43,238 nt of DNA, from assembly GCA_947625845.1 (NCBI GenBank), contig CANQQB010000011.1:1-43238 (forward strand), written 5' to 3'. A program made the position numbers and the translations under genes. Of this stretch, positions 16,429-24,118 are shown in pieces (position 1 is the stretch's first letter; each line of letters starts with the position of its first letter). The notes under the pieces were generated by a model. That model saw nothing but the letters and a program-made list of their open reading frames with translations. It was not told where the DNA came from and ran no database searches. The stretch is from an uncultured Oscillospiraceae bacterium. Its GTDB lineage: Bacteria > Bacillota > Clostridia > Oscillospirales > Oscillospiraceae.

Positions 16429-17625
16429 ATGACAAAATACGCGATACTGGGTTTTGGCGTCGTAGGCACAGGCGTGGCGGAGGTCATGGCCGGCCAGCGG
16501 GAAAAGCTGGCCGCCGCGGCGGGGGAGGACATGGAGCTGGGCTATATCCTGGTGCGCCGGGACATGCCGGACAGCCCCTGGAAGGACAAGATGGTGCGCG
16601 ACTTCGCCGTCATCGAAAACGACCCGGACGTGTCCGTGGTGGCGGAGGTCATCGGCGGCGTGGGTCCGGCCTACGAGTACTCCCGCCGTGCCATCCTGGC
16701 GGGCAAGAGCGTGGTCAGCTCCAACAAGGAGCTGGTGGCGACCCACGGCCGGGAGCTGGCGGCACTGGCGAGAGAGCACGGCGTGAGCTATCTTTTCGAG
16801 GCCAGCGTGGGCGGCGGCATTCCCCTTCTGCGGCCTCTGAGCCGGTGCCTGGCCGCCAACCGCATCGACGAGGTATACGGCATTTTGAACGGCACCACCA
16901 ACTATATCCTGACGGCCATGGACGCGCAGGGCCAGGACTTCTCCCAGGCGCTCAAGAAGGCTCAGGAGCTGGGCTACGCCGAGGCGGACCCCACCGCGGA
17001 CGTGGAGGGCATCGACGCCTGCCGCAAGACGGCCATATTGGCGGACATGTCCTTTGGCTGCAATGTGGACCCGGCTGATATCCCCACCACCGGCATCACG
17101 TCGGTGGCGGCGGCTGACCTGGAGCTGGCCCGGAGTCTGGGCTATACGGTGAAGCTTCTGGGCCGGGCCATGCGCACGGAAAGCGGCTGCCGGGCCTTCG
17201 TCCAGCCTCATCTGGTGCCTCTTGGCCACACCCTGGCGTCGGTGAACGGCGTGATGAACGCCTGCGCCATACGGGGCAGCGCCGTAGGCGAGGTCATCCT
17301 GTGCGGTCCCGGCGCGGGACGTTATCCCACGGCCAGCGCCGTGGCGGCGGACATCGCCGACGCGGTCCGGCATCGGGCCGACCCCATGGTCCCGGACCTG
17401 GGCGCGGCCGGCGGGAAGCTGGCCCCGGAGGAGGAGCTTTCCTCCCCCTGGTACGTGCGGGTGAGCGCTGAGCCGGACGCGGTGCGCGCGGCGTTCCCGG
17501 ACGCCGAGCCGGTCTACGGCACCACCCTGGAATGTGCCTTCATCACCGGGAGCATGGCGAGGCCCGCGCTCACGTCGCGGCTGGAATCCCTGGCGCCGAA
17601 GGCCGTCTGGCGGGTCCTGGCATAG
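16429..17625 (+). CDS. hom: homoserine dehydrogenase (no C-terminal ACT domain)
   Basis: 398 residues. Reduces aspartate semialdehyde to homoserine on the way to threonine and methionine. Rossmann motif GFGVVGTGVAEV at the N-terminus, SSNKELVA, the catalytic-domain motifs ASVGGGIPLLRPL, LNGTTNYIL and AQELGYAEADPTADVEG are clear. Many Firmicutes versions are about 430 residues with a C-terminal ACT domain for feedback inhibition; here the tail after ~350 is short and ends WYVRVSAEPDAV...ECAFITGSM, a degenerate ACT-like remnant at most. RBS GAGGA. Follows the ACT-domain regulator, precedes lysC by 52 bp. Confidence 0.95.
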   Translation: MTKYAILGFGVVGTGVAEVMAGQREKLAAAAGEDMELGYILVRRDMPDSPWKDKMVRDFAVIENDPDVSVVAEVIGGVGPAYEYSRRAILAGKSVVSSNKELVATHGRELAALAREHGVSYLFEASVGGGIPLLRPLSRCLAANRIDEVYGILNGTTNYILTAMDAQGQDFSQALKKAQELGYAEADPTADVEGIDACRKTAILADMSFGCNVDPADIPTTGITSVAAADLELARSLGYTVKLLGRAMRTESGCRAFVQPHLVPLGHTLASVNGVMNACAIRGSAVGEVILCGPGAGRYPTASAVAADIADAVRHRADPMVPDLGAAGGKLAPEEELSSPWYVRVSAEPDAVRAAFPDAEPVYGTTLECAFITGSMARPALTSRLESLAPKAVWRVLA

Positions 17626-17677
17626 AATGGCTGGGCACGAGCCCACCTATTGTGAGAACAAGGAGACTTGATATAGA

Positions 17678-18886
17678 ATGTTGATCGTACAAAAATTCGG
17701 CGGCTCCTCCGTGGCCGACGCCGGCCGTATCCGGAACGTGGCGGCCATCATCGCGGAGAGCTACCTGGAGGGCCACGAGATGGTGGTGGTGCTGTCCGCG
17801 CAGGGGGACACCACGGACGATCTTCTGGAAAAGGCGGCGGAGCTGAACGCCGCACCCTCCAAACGGGAGCTGGACATGCTTCTGGCCACCGGGGAGCAGC
17901 AGTCCATCGCCCTGATGGCGATGGCGCTGGAGGCCATGGGTCTGCCGGTGGTGTCCCTGACCGGCTGGCAGGCGGGTGTGCGCACCAATACGGACTACAG
18001 CGCCGCGCGCATCAACCGCATCCACACCGAGCGGCTGCGCCGGGAGCTGGACAAAAAGCGCATCGTACTGGTGGCGGGCTTTCAGGGCGTGAACAAGTTT
18101 GACGACTACACCACCCTGGGCCGCGGCGGGTCCGACACCACCGCCGTGGCCCTGGCCGCGGCGCTGCACGCCGACAAGTGCCAGATCTTCACGGACGTGC
18201 AGGGCGTATACACCGCCGACCCCCGGAAGGTGCCGGGGGCACGGAAACTGGACGAGATCACCTACGACGAGATGCTGGAGCTGGCCAGCATGGGCGCGCA
18301 GGTGCTGATGAACCGCTCCGTACAGCTTGCCAAGCGGTACGGCGTGGAATTGGAGGTGCTCTCCTCGCTGGTGAGAGCGCCCGGTACAAAGGTGAAGGAG
18401 GTTTCCCGCAGCATGGAAGAGATGAAGATCACCGGCATCGCCAAGGACGACAATGTGGCACGGGTAACGGTCATGCAGGTGGCGGACCGGCCCGGCTCCG
18501 CCTTCCGGGTCCTGAACGCGGTGGCCCGCGCGGGCATCAACGTGGACATGATCATCCAGGCCAACGGCCGGGACGGGACGAACGACATGAGCTTTGTGGT
18601 GGCTCAGGCCGACGCGGAGGCCGCCGAAAAGGTCCTGCGCCAGCGCCAGCCGGCCATCGGCTTTGCGGACATCTCCGTGGACAAGGGCATCGCCAAGGTG
18701 AGCGTTGTGGGCGCGGGCATGATGAGCTCCGTGGGCATCGCGTCGCTGGTGTTCGAGGCATTGAACGACGAGCACATCAACATCCAGATGATCAACACCA
18801 GCGAGATCAAGATCTCCTGCGTGATAGACGCCGCCAGCGCCGACCGCGCCGTGGCTGCCATCCACCGGAAATTCTTCGAGACGTAA
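17678..18886 (+). CDS. lysC: aspartokinase with two ACT domains
   Basis: 402 residues, the usual monofunctional type. Phosphorylates aspartate, first step to lysine, threonine and methionine. Kinase motifs KFGGSSVAD, TLGRGGSDTTAVALAA and FTDVQGVYTADPR are intact. The C-terminal third holds two ACT domains (VARVTVMQVADRPGSAFRVL, IAKVSVVGAGMMSSVGIASL) that bind feedback effectors, normally lysine and/or threonine. With hom and the ACT regulator this makes an aspartate-family cluster. RBS AAGGAG lies 12 nt before ATG, somewhat distant. Confidence 0.96.
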   Translation: MLIVQKFGGSSVADAGRIRNVAAIIAESYLEGHEMVVVLSAQGDTTDDLLEKAAELNAAPSKRELDMLLATGEQQSIALMAMALEAMGLPVVSLTGWQAGVRTNTDYSAARINRIHTERLRRELDKKRIVLVAGFQGVNKFDDYTTLGRGGSDTTAVALAAALHADKCQIFTDVQGVYTADPRKVPGARKLDEITYDEMLELASMGAQVLMNRSVQLAKRYGVELEVLSSLVRAPGTKVKEVSRSMEEMKITGIAKDDNVARVTVMQVADRPGSAFRVLNAVARAGINVDMIIQANGRDGTNDMSFVVAQADAEAAEKVLRQRQPAIGFADISVDKGIAKVSVVGAGMMSSVGIASLVFEALNDEHINIQMINTSEIKISCVIDAASADRAVAAIHRKFFET

Positions 18887-18903
18887 AGATGTATAACATA
18901 TTG

Positions 18904-18930
18904 CCCCCGCGTCACCGACGCGGGGGCTTT
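18904..18930 (+). terminator. lysC terminator
   Basis: CCCCCGCGTC / ACC / GACGCGGGGG then CTTTCC, directly after lysC. It also separates lysC from the convergent histidine kinase gene. Confidence 0.75.
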
Positions 18931-18946
18931 CCATATGGAAGAGATC

Positions 18947-21157
18947 TCATCCCTCCCGGCCGCCCAGGATGCTGTCCATAGCGGCGTAGACGGCGGCGAT
19001 GTCCAACGGCTTGGTGATGTGTCCGTCCATGCCGGCCTGACGGCTCTTTTCCGCGTCCTCGGCGAAAGCGTTGGCGGTCATGGCCAATATGGGGACGGTC
19101 CCGGCGTCGGGCCTGGCCATAGCCCGGATGGCCCTGGTGGCGGCGTAGCCGTCCATGCGGGGCATCTGCACGTCCATGAGGATGAGGTCGAACTCGCCCG
19201 GTTCGGACCGCTCGAACAGCTCCACGGCCTGCTGGCCGTCCTCCGCCTGGACGATCTCCGCCCCGGTCTGCTCGCCCAGCAGCTCCACGGCGATCTCCCG
19301 GTTGAGCTCGTTGTCCTCCGCCAGCAAAACGCGCTTGCCGGCAAAGTCGTACCGCACCCCGGAGGCGGCCGGATCGCAGGCCGCCAGGCTCTCGTCCCAG
19401 ACGATGGACCCGGCCCCCGCCACCGTGGGGAACGGCACGCGCACGGAGAAGGTGCTCCCCTGGCCGTACACGCTCTGAAGCTCCACGCCGCCGCCCATCA
19501 TCTCGGCGAACCGTTTGACGATGGAAAGCCCCAGCCCGGTGCCGCCGAACTGGTGGGCCACGCCGGCGTGCTCCTGCTCAAAGGCCTCGAACACCTTGTC
19601 GAAATTTTCCTCCTTGATGCCCACGCCGGTGTCGCACACCTGAAAGAGCACCCACAGCCTGTCGCTCTCCCGCTCCGCCTCGGCGACACGCAGGGTGACG
19701 GTCCCGCCGGCGGCGGTGAACTTGATGGCGTTGGACAGAAGATTGGACAGAATCTGGTTCAGCCGCAGGCAGTCCCCCACCAGCGTCTCGTCCACCCGGC
19801 CGGCGACCTGGGTGACGAACGCAAGGCCCTTGGACTCGGCCTGGTCCCGGTACACGCTGACGAGGCTGACCAAAAACATCCGCATATCGAAGGGCTCATA
19901 GCGCATCTCCAGCTTGCCGCTCTCGATCTTGGACATGTCCAGCACGTCGTTGATCAGCGCCAGCAGGTGGCTGGACGCCAGGGACACTTTTTTCAGGCAG
20001 TCCTCCACCCGGGACCGGTCGTCCAGATTCTGCCTGGCAATGGCGCTCATGCCGATGATGCCGTTCATGGGGGTGCGTATCTCATGGCTCATGCGGCTTA
20101 GAAATTCGCTCTTGGCCCGGTTGGCGCTCTCGGCCCGCTCCTGTGCGGCTTTGGCGGCCTCGTTGGCCCGGACCAGAGCGCGGGTATGCTGCTGTAAGTT
20201 TACATAATAAGCCAGAAACAGGATGGACAGCCCCACAAGGACCACCGCCAGCACGATCATGGCGTTTCGGTTCAGCCTGTCGGTCTGCGCGGCCACCATC
20301 TGGTCGATCACGTCATAGGGGATCTCCAGCAGGATGAACCAGTCCGTCCCCTCGATGGGGGCGTAGTACATGCACTGCAAATAGCCGCCGGCCTGGAAGA
20401 TGGTCATGCCGGCAGCGCGCGCGTCCAGGTCGGCGCGCACCTTCTCCAGCGAATACCCCTCGTTGAACTGCGCGTAGGCGTCCAGCTCGGACAGGATATT
20501 GGTGCCCGCGGGCAGGTCGTCGTTGAAGGTGTTGCGGATGATGAAGCTGCCGGCCTGTGTGACCACGCTGGCGTAGGCGTGAGCGTCGGGGTTTTGCAGC
20601 GCCAGGCGGGCGCTGAACGCCTCCCGCGTAAGGCCTCCCAGCATGGCCACAAAGGTCCGGTCCCCATAGCTCACCGGGTCGATGGGCACGCCCATGAGGA
20701 TGCTGTTCTCATGCACCAGCGCCTCGCTGTACGATATCTGGTCGCCCTGGCCCTGCAGCAGCTTTCCGAGAAAGCTGAGCCGGGAGGCGGCGGGCCGGAC
20801 CCCGGCGGGGCTGTAGTAAAGGCCGTCGTCGTCCAGAAAAGCCAGAAACTGGAAGCCGTTGTCATCCTGCGCGTCCGTCAAAAACGCGGCCAGCGCGTCC
20901 TGGTCCGCAAGGTCCCCGTCGTTCACGCTGCCGGCTATGGTCTTCAGCGCGGAGAACCGGGCATTGAGGCCGGTGTCGAAGTGGCTGACGATCTGAGCGG
21001 TCATCTCCCGCAGATACAGCCGGTTCAGCTCCGCGCCGGACTCCATCGTCACCCTGGCGGACGAGCGGGTCAGCCAGAAGAAGCACCCGGCGCTGATGGC
21101 GAATATGGCGGCGGTCAGCACCAGATAGGAAAGCCGCACCTTTTTCTTTTCACGCAT
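18947..21157 (-). CDS. hybrid sensor histidine kinase with C-terminal receiver
   Basis: 736 residues. Membrane helix 1 at ~9-30, a ~265-residue extracytoplasmic sensor region (dCache-like by size and pattern), helix 2 at ~299-319, a short coiled linker without a clear HAMP, then the kinase core: H-box SHEIRTPMN (His ~358), N-box NLLSNAIKFT, G1 DTGVGI, G2 GGTGLGLSI. A receiver follows with the acidic pair (AED ~613-615), phospho-acceptor Asp ~662 in LMDVQMPRMDG, and Lys ~716 (ITKPLD). No DNA-binding or other output domain, so phosphate must pass to a partner not seen here. Its ATG overlaps the stop of the solute-binding fusion gene by 8 bp, so the two are co-translated; the lipoprotein is its probable extracellular partner. 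Confidence 0.92.
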   Translation of the reverse strand: MREKKKVRLSYLVLTAAIFAISAGCFFWLTRSSARVTMESGAELNRLYLREMTAQIVSHFDTGLNARFSALKTIAGSVNDGDLADQDALAAFLTDAQDDNGFQFLAFLDDDGLYYSPAGVRPAASRLSFLGKLLQGQGDQISYSEALVHENSILMGVPIDPVSYGDRTFVAMLGGLTREAFSARLALQNPDAHAYASVVTQAGSFIIRNTFNDDLPAGTNILSELDAYAQFNEGYSLEKVRADLDARAAGMTIFQAGGYLQCMYYAPIEGTDWFILLEIPYDVIDQMVAAQTDRLNRNAMIVLAVVLVGLSILFLAYYVNLQQHTRALVRANEAAKAAQERAESANRAKSEFLSRMSHEIRTPMNGIIGMSAIARQNLDDRSRVEDCLKKVSLASSHLLALINDVLDMSKIESGKLEMRYEPFDMRMFLVSLVSVYRDQAESKGLAFVTQVAGRVDETLVGDCLRLNQILSNLLSNAIKFTAAGGTVTLRVAEAERESDRLWVLFQVCDTGVGIKEENFDKVFEAFEQEHAGVAHQFGGTGLGLSIVKRFAEMMGGGVELQSVYGQGSTFSVRVPFPTVAGAGSIVWDESLAACDPAASGVRYDFAGKRVLLAEDNELNREIAVELLGEQTGAEIVQAEDGQQAVELFERSEPGEFDLILMDVQMPRMDGYAATRAIRAMARPDAGTVPILAMTANAFAEDAEKSRQAGMDGHITKPLDIAAVYAAMDSILGGREG

Positions 21158-23123
21158 CGCCGGTCACCACCCTGATACGTCCCTCCGGCTGCGCGAAAAT
21201 GGCCTCGCCGTTGTGAGCGTGGAAGTAAATTTGCAGCGCGTCGGCCAGGTTTTTGCCCGTCTCCCGGACGAGCGTCACGTCCTGCGCCAGGGGAGCCGTA
21301 TCGGAGTACACATTGAGCATGGTAAAGCCGTCGCCGTTATTGTCCAGATATCCGTCCGCGCCGCACATATAGGACGTGACCGCGATGGTATAGGTCCCGT
21401 CGTCCTCCACAGGCGCGCCGTCGGGCAGCGTCACGTCCAGAAGCTCCGCCGGGCTGTCCCCCGCCGGCGCCCGATAGGCGTAGCACAGGCCGGACACGTT
21501 CAAAAACCGGCCGCCGGGGATGTTCTCCTCCCGGACGAGCCGGGTCAGGCCGTTGGCCAGCATTTGGCGGATCACGGCGCCTGTCACTTCCAGCACCACG
21601 AACTCGTTGTCGTACGGACACACCACGTCCAGGTCGCCGCCGAAGACGTTGCCGGCGTAGATGCTGCCCCGGATGGACCCGCCGTTGACGAAGGCCATAT
21701 CTGCCCCGGTCATCTCCCGCGCGGCGTCGGCCACCAGATCGCCGATGCCCGTCTCCTCCCGGCGGACGTTGTAGTCCTCATAGATCATATCGCCCGCCGC
21801 CACGCCGATGAGGGTCTGGTCATATTCTATTTCCTCGTCGCCGGTCAGGAAGTACCTGTCCACGTTTGCCAGCGCGCCGGCCAGGTCGATCTTCCCGCAC
21901 AGCACGTCCGCCATGCTGCGGCCAAAGTAATTGAGCAGCTTGGCGGGGAACTGGACGTTGTACACATACCCGTCCTCCACGCACTCCGCCAGCCCCGCGG
22001 GCACCTGGCCGGACAAGGGCACCTCCGCGGCCAGATAGGACTGGGACGCGCCGCTGTCCCGGATAAAGGCCGTCTGTCCCTCCGGGGTAGACAGCACCTC
22101 CAGCACCCGCCGGGCAGCGTCCAGCACGTCCTCCCGGCCCGGCTCGGCCAGCGCGGCGTTCAGCCCCAGGAAACCGACCGGCGCTGCGATGGTCCAGGGA
22201 TGGCTGTCGGCCTCGCTCAGGAAGGGGAGCATGGCAAATTCGTATGCGCCGCTTTCGGCGTTGAGCGTGTCCAGGAGATGGACGGTGCCGTAGGTCATCA
22301 GCATGGTGCCGTTCAGCATCCGTTCCGGCACCGGCGTTATATTGCCGCTTTCGTTGATCAGCCGCTCCGGGTCCAGATAGCCCTTTTCCGTCATCGCGGC
22401 GGACAGGTCCAGGCACCGGGCCATGCCGTTGGCGAAGGTATCCTCCCGCATGGTGAGCTTGTCCCGCCAGATCACGCCCGCTGCCCGGCCCAGAAAGTCC
22501 GGGACCTGGGTACCGACGAAATAGGAGGACACGGTGGTCAGGTCGTTGGACCCGATGGCGAACATAACGCCGTCATCGCCCTGCCCCAGGCCCTTTTCCG
22601 CCGCCGCGTCCAGCATGTCCAGCAGCGCGCCGGTGGAATCAGGCGTCTCGGTCACGCCGGCCTCACTGGCCAGAGTGACATTATAGATATAGCCGGAGTA
22701 CTGGCCCGGCAGGGGCAGGAAAAGGGTCCTGCCCTCCGCCAGAAGGCTCTGGGATATGCTGGCCTGGTAAGCGGAGGCGAAGGCCATGGCGCTCAGGTCC
22801 AGCGCGTAGTTTCTCACGTCCCCGGTGGGCATGGTGGTGGTGATGATGTCGGCGCCGTGGCCGGTGCGCAGGCGGCGCTCGCTCTCCCCGTCGATGGTGG
22901 CGGCGGCGTTGCGCTCCACCTGCAGGTCGATGTCGGGATAAGTCCGCTCCACCAGCGCCTCAAAGTTGTCCAGGTCGATGGTGTACAGCATGCTCACCGG
23001 CAGCCGTCCCGTGTCGGCGTCGGACGCTCTCTTCCCCTTGTCGGCGTCCTCTGTCTGACCGCACCCCGCCGGCGCCGCGGCCAGCGAGCATGCCAGCGCC
23101 AGCGCCACGAGCCGTCTTTTCAT
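21150..23123 (-). CDS. lipoprotein fusing a solute-binding protein to a 5'-nucleotidase C-terminal domain
   Basis: 657 residues from the ATG at 23123 (an upstream TTG is possible but GGGGGTG sits before this ATG). Signal peptide with a lipobox-like AAAPAGC, modified Cys ~21. Residues ~40-430 look like a family-1 extracellular solute-binding protein (GHGADIITTTMPTGDV, PLPGQYSGYIYNVTLASEAG, APVGFLGLNAALAEPGRED). Residues ~436-640 are the 5'-nucleotidase C-terminal domain (ETGIGDLVADA, FVNGGSIRGSIYAG, PYDNEFVVLEVTGAVIRQML, SYMCGADGYL). In UshA-like enzymes this domain binds the nucleoside moiety, while the metallophosphatase half does the chemistry; that half is absent, so hydrolysis is unlikely. 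Overlaps the hybrid kinase gene; probably a nucleotide/nucleoside-recognising sensor, by inference. Confidence 0.85.
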   Translation of the reverse strand: MKRRLVALALACSLAAAPAGCGQTEDADKGKRASDADTGRLPVSMLYTIDLDNFEALVERTYPDIDLQVERNAAATIDGESERRLRTGHGADIITTTMPTGDVRNYALDLSAMAFASAYQASISQSLLAEGRTLFLPLPGQYSGYIYNVTLASEAGVTETPDSTGALLDMLDAAAEKGLGQGDDGVMFAIGSNDLTTVSSYFVGTQVPDFLGRAAGVIWRDKLTMREDTFANGMARCLDLSAAMTEKGYLDPERLINESGNITPVPERMLNGTMLMTYGTVHLLDTLNAESGAYEFAMLPFLSEADSHPWTIAAPVGFLGLNAALAEPGREDVLDAARRVLEVLSTPEGQTAFIRDSGASQSYLAAEVPLSGQVPAGLAECVEDGYVYNVQFPAKLLNYFGRSMADVLCGKIDLAGALANVDRYFLTGDEEIEYDQTLIGVAAGDMIYEDYNVRREETGIGDLVADAAREMTGADMAFVNGGSIRGSIYAGNVFGGDLDVVCPYDNEFVVLEVTGAVIRQMLANGLTRLVREENIPGGRFLNVSGLCYAYRAPAGDSPAELLDVTLPDGAPVEDDGTYTIAVTSYMCGADGYLDNNGDGFTMLNVYSDTAPLAQDVTLVRETGKNLADALQIYFHAHNGEAIFAQPEGRIRVVTGDA

Positions 23124-23203
23124 GTTCCACACCCCCAAACGCAAGGTAACATACCATGTCGCGCGGTTCCGGCGGCAGCCGGGAGCGCGACCGGTATTTC
23201 TTG

Positions 23204-23230
23204 TATAACAGCGCGAAACGCGCTGTTATA
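23204..23230. promoter_or_regulatory. perfect palindrome at the start of the sensor operon transcript
   Basis: TATAACAGCGCG (23204-23215), AAA, CGCGCTGTTATA (23219-23230). It begins 3 bp beyond the -10 of the minus-strand promoter, so it covers the transcription start. It is either a repressor operator or a 5'-terminal mRNA hairpin. The binding protein is unknown. Confidence 0.65.
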
Positions 23231-23233
23231 CCG

Positions 23234-23261
23234 ATTATACAGACCGGCCCCGGTTTGTCAA
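23234..23261 (-). promoter_or_regulatory. promoter of the solute-binding/histidine kinase operon
   Basis: Minus strand: perfect -35 TTGACA (23256-23261), 16-nt spacer, perfect -10 TATAAT (23234-23239). Confidence 0.85.
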
Positions 23262-23271
23262 GACGCGTCTG

Positions 23272-23517
23272 TCAGGACAGCTTTGCCGCCCTTGCCCCGG
23301 ATATCTTCATCCGCACACCATTGGCGGCCAGGGCATTTTCCAGCCAGCGCGCGATCTGATCCCCGTTGGAGTTTACATAATTCACCGCCATGTCCTCCTT
23401 GGCGCTGTCGGGCATGGACCGCACGGCCATCACCATCATCGGCGGCAAATGGCCCGCCATCGCCTGGAGCAGGGAGGCGTAGTCCACCTCGCTCACGTTC
23501 AGCCGCAGTTCTACCAT
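23272..23517 (-). CDS. conserved-looking 81-residue protein of unknown function
   Basis: Not recognised. Starts MVELRLNVSEVDYASLLQAM; start at 23517 preferred because GGGGG lies 8 nt upstream (an ATG 6 nt earlier is too close). The protein has a strand-like N-terminus, a methionine-rich helix (HLPPMMVMAVRSM) and a lysine-rich end; no signal peptide. Its own divergent promoter and RBS argue it is real. It is transcribed away from a marR-type gene and is a likely target of that regulator. Its stop lies right before the promoter of the sensor operon, to which transcription might read through. Confidence 0.6.
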   Translation of the reverse strand: MVELRLNVSEVDYASLLQAMAGHLPPMMVMAVRSMPDSAKEDMAVNYVNSNGDQIARWLENALAANGVRMKISGARAAKLS

Positions 23518-23549
23518 CGTCATTTCCCCCTTGTATTTGCTTGTGATAC

Positions 23550-23578
23550 AGTATAGCATATGCGTTCGGCATTGACAA
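23550..23578 (-). promoter_or_regulatory. promoter of the 81-residue protein gene
   Basis: Minus strand: -35 TTGTCA (23573-23578), 17-nt spacer, -10 TATACT (23550-23555). It shares bases with the -35 of the divergent marR promoter. Confidence 0.7.
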
Positions 23579-23600
23579 ACCCGAGGTCAATGGGATAAAC
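23572..23600 (+). promoter_or_regulatory. marR promoter with an overlapping inverted repeat
   Basis: -35 TTGACA (23572-23577), 17-nt spacer, weak -10 ATAAAC (23595-23600). TTGAC (23572-23576) and GTCAA (23586-23590) form a short inverted repeat over the -35 regions of both divergent promoters, a plausible MarR operator. Confidence 0.5.
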
Positions 23601-23630
23601 TGGAAGCAACACAGAAAGCGAGGACGGACC

Positions 23631-24059
23631 ATGCTCACCCAAAAGCTGAAAACTCTCTATGAAAAAGTCCGGCTCCAGCACTACCGGGACCTGTTCCGGC
23701 GTGTCAGGGAGCGGGACGGCTCCCTGAGCGCCACGGAGGCGTTCGCGGCGGACGTGATCTATCTGCTGGGCTCCCCCACCGTCAGCGCCTTTGCCGACAC
23801 GCTGGGCATCTCCCAGCCCAACGCCACCTATAAGATCAACAATCTTGCCTCCAAGGGCTACGCCGTCCGGAGCGGGTCCGACGCGGACCGGCGGGAGTGC
23901 CGGGTGTCCGTGGGGGAGCGGTTCTTCTCCTATTACAACACCGACTACCCCTTTATCGCCGACAGCGTGAAGAAGCTGCAAGCGGACTACACCCCGGAGC
24001 AGCTCTCCCTTCTGGAACGGATGCTGGACGACATGATCCGCTTCATGAGCGGGGAATAA
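23631..24059 (+). CDS. MarR-family transcriptional regulator
   Basis: 142 residues, normal for the family. Winged helix-turn-helix: PTVSAFADTLGISQPNATYK (recognition helix), then the wing VRSGSDADRRECRVSVGERF with the conserved D-x-R-R. N- and C-terminal helices form the dimer interface. MarR proteins usually repress themselves and a neighbouring divergent gene and respond to small ligands; the divergent 81-residue gene with overlapping promoter is the obvious candidate target. Confidence 0.9.
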   Translation: MLTQKLKTLYEKVRLQHYRDLFRRVRERDGSLSATEAFAADVIYLLGSPTVSAFADTLGISQPNATYKINNLASKGYAVRSGSDADRRECRVSVGERFFSYYNTDYPFIADSVKKLQADYTPEQLSLLERMLDDMIRFMSGE

Positions 24060-24077
24060 GGGCAAGAAAAACCAAAA

Positions 24078-24118
24078 GCGCCTGTCTGAAGGTTCAGACA
24101 GGCGCAATTTTTATTGTT
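24078..24118. terminator. bidirectional terminator (marR / glycerate kinase)
   Basis: GCGCCTGTCTGAA / GG / TTCAGACAGGCGC, a perfect 13-bp stem (24078-24105), followed by AATTTTTATTGTTTT on the plus strand and TTTTGGTTTTTC on the minus strand. Confidence 0.92.
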
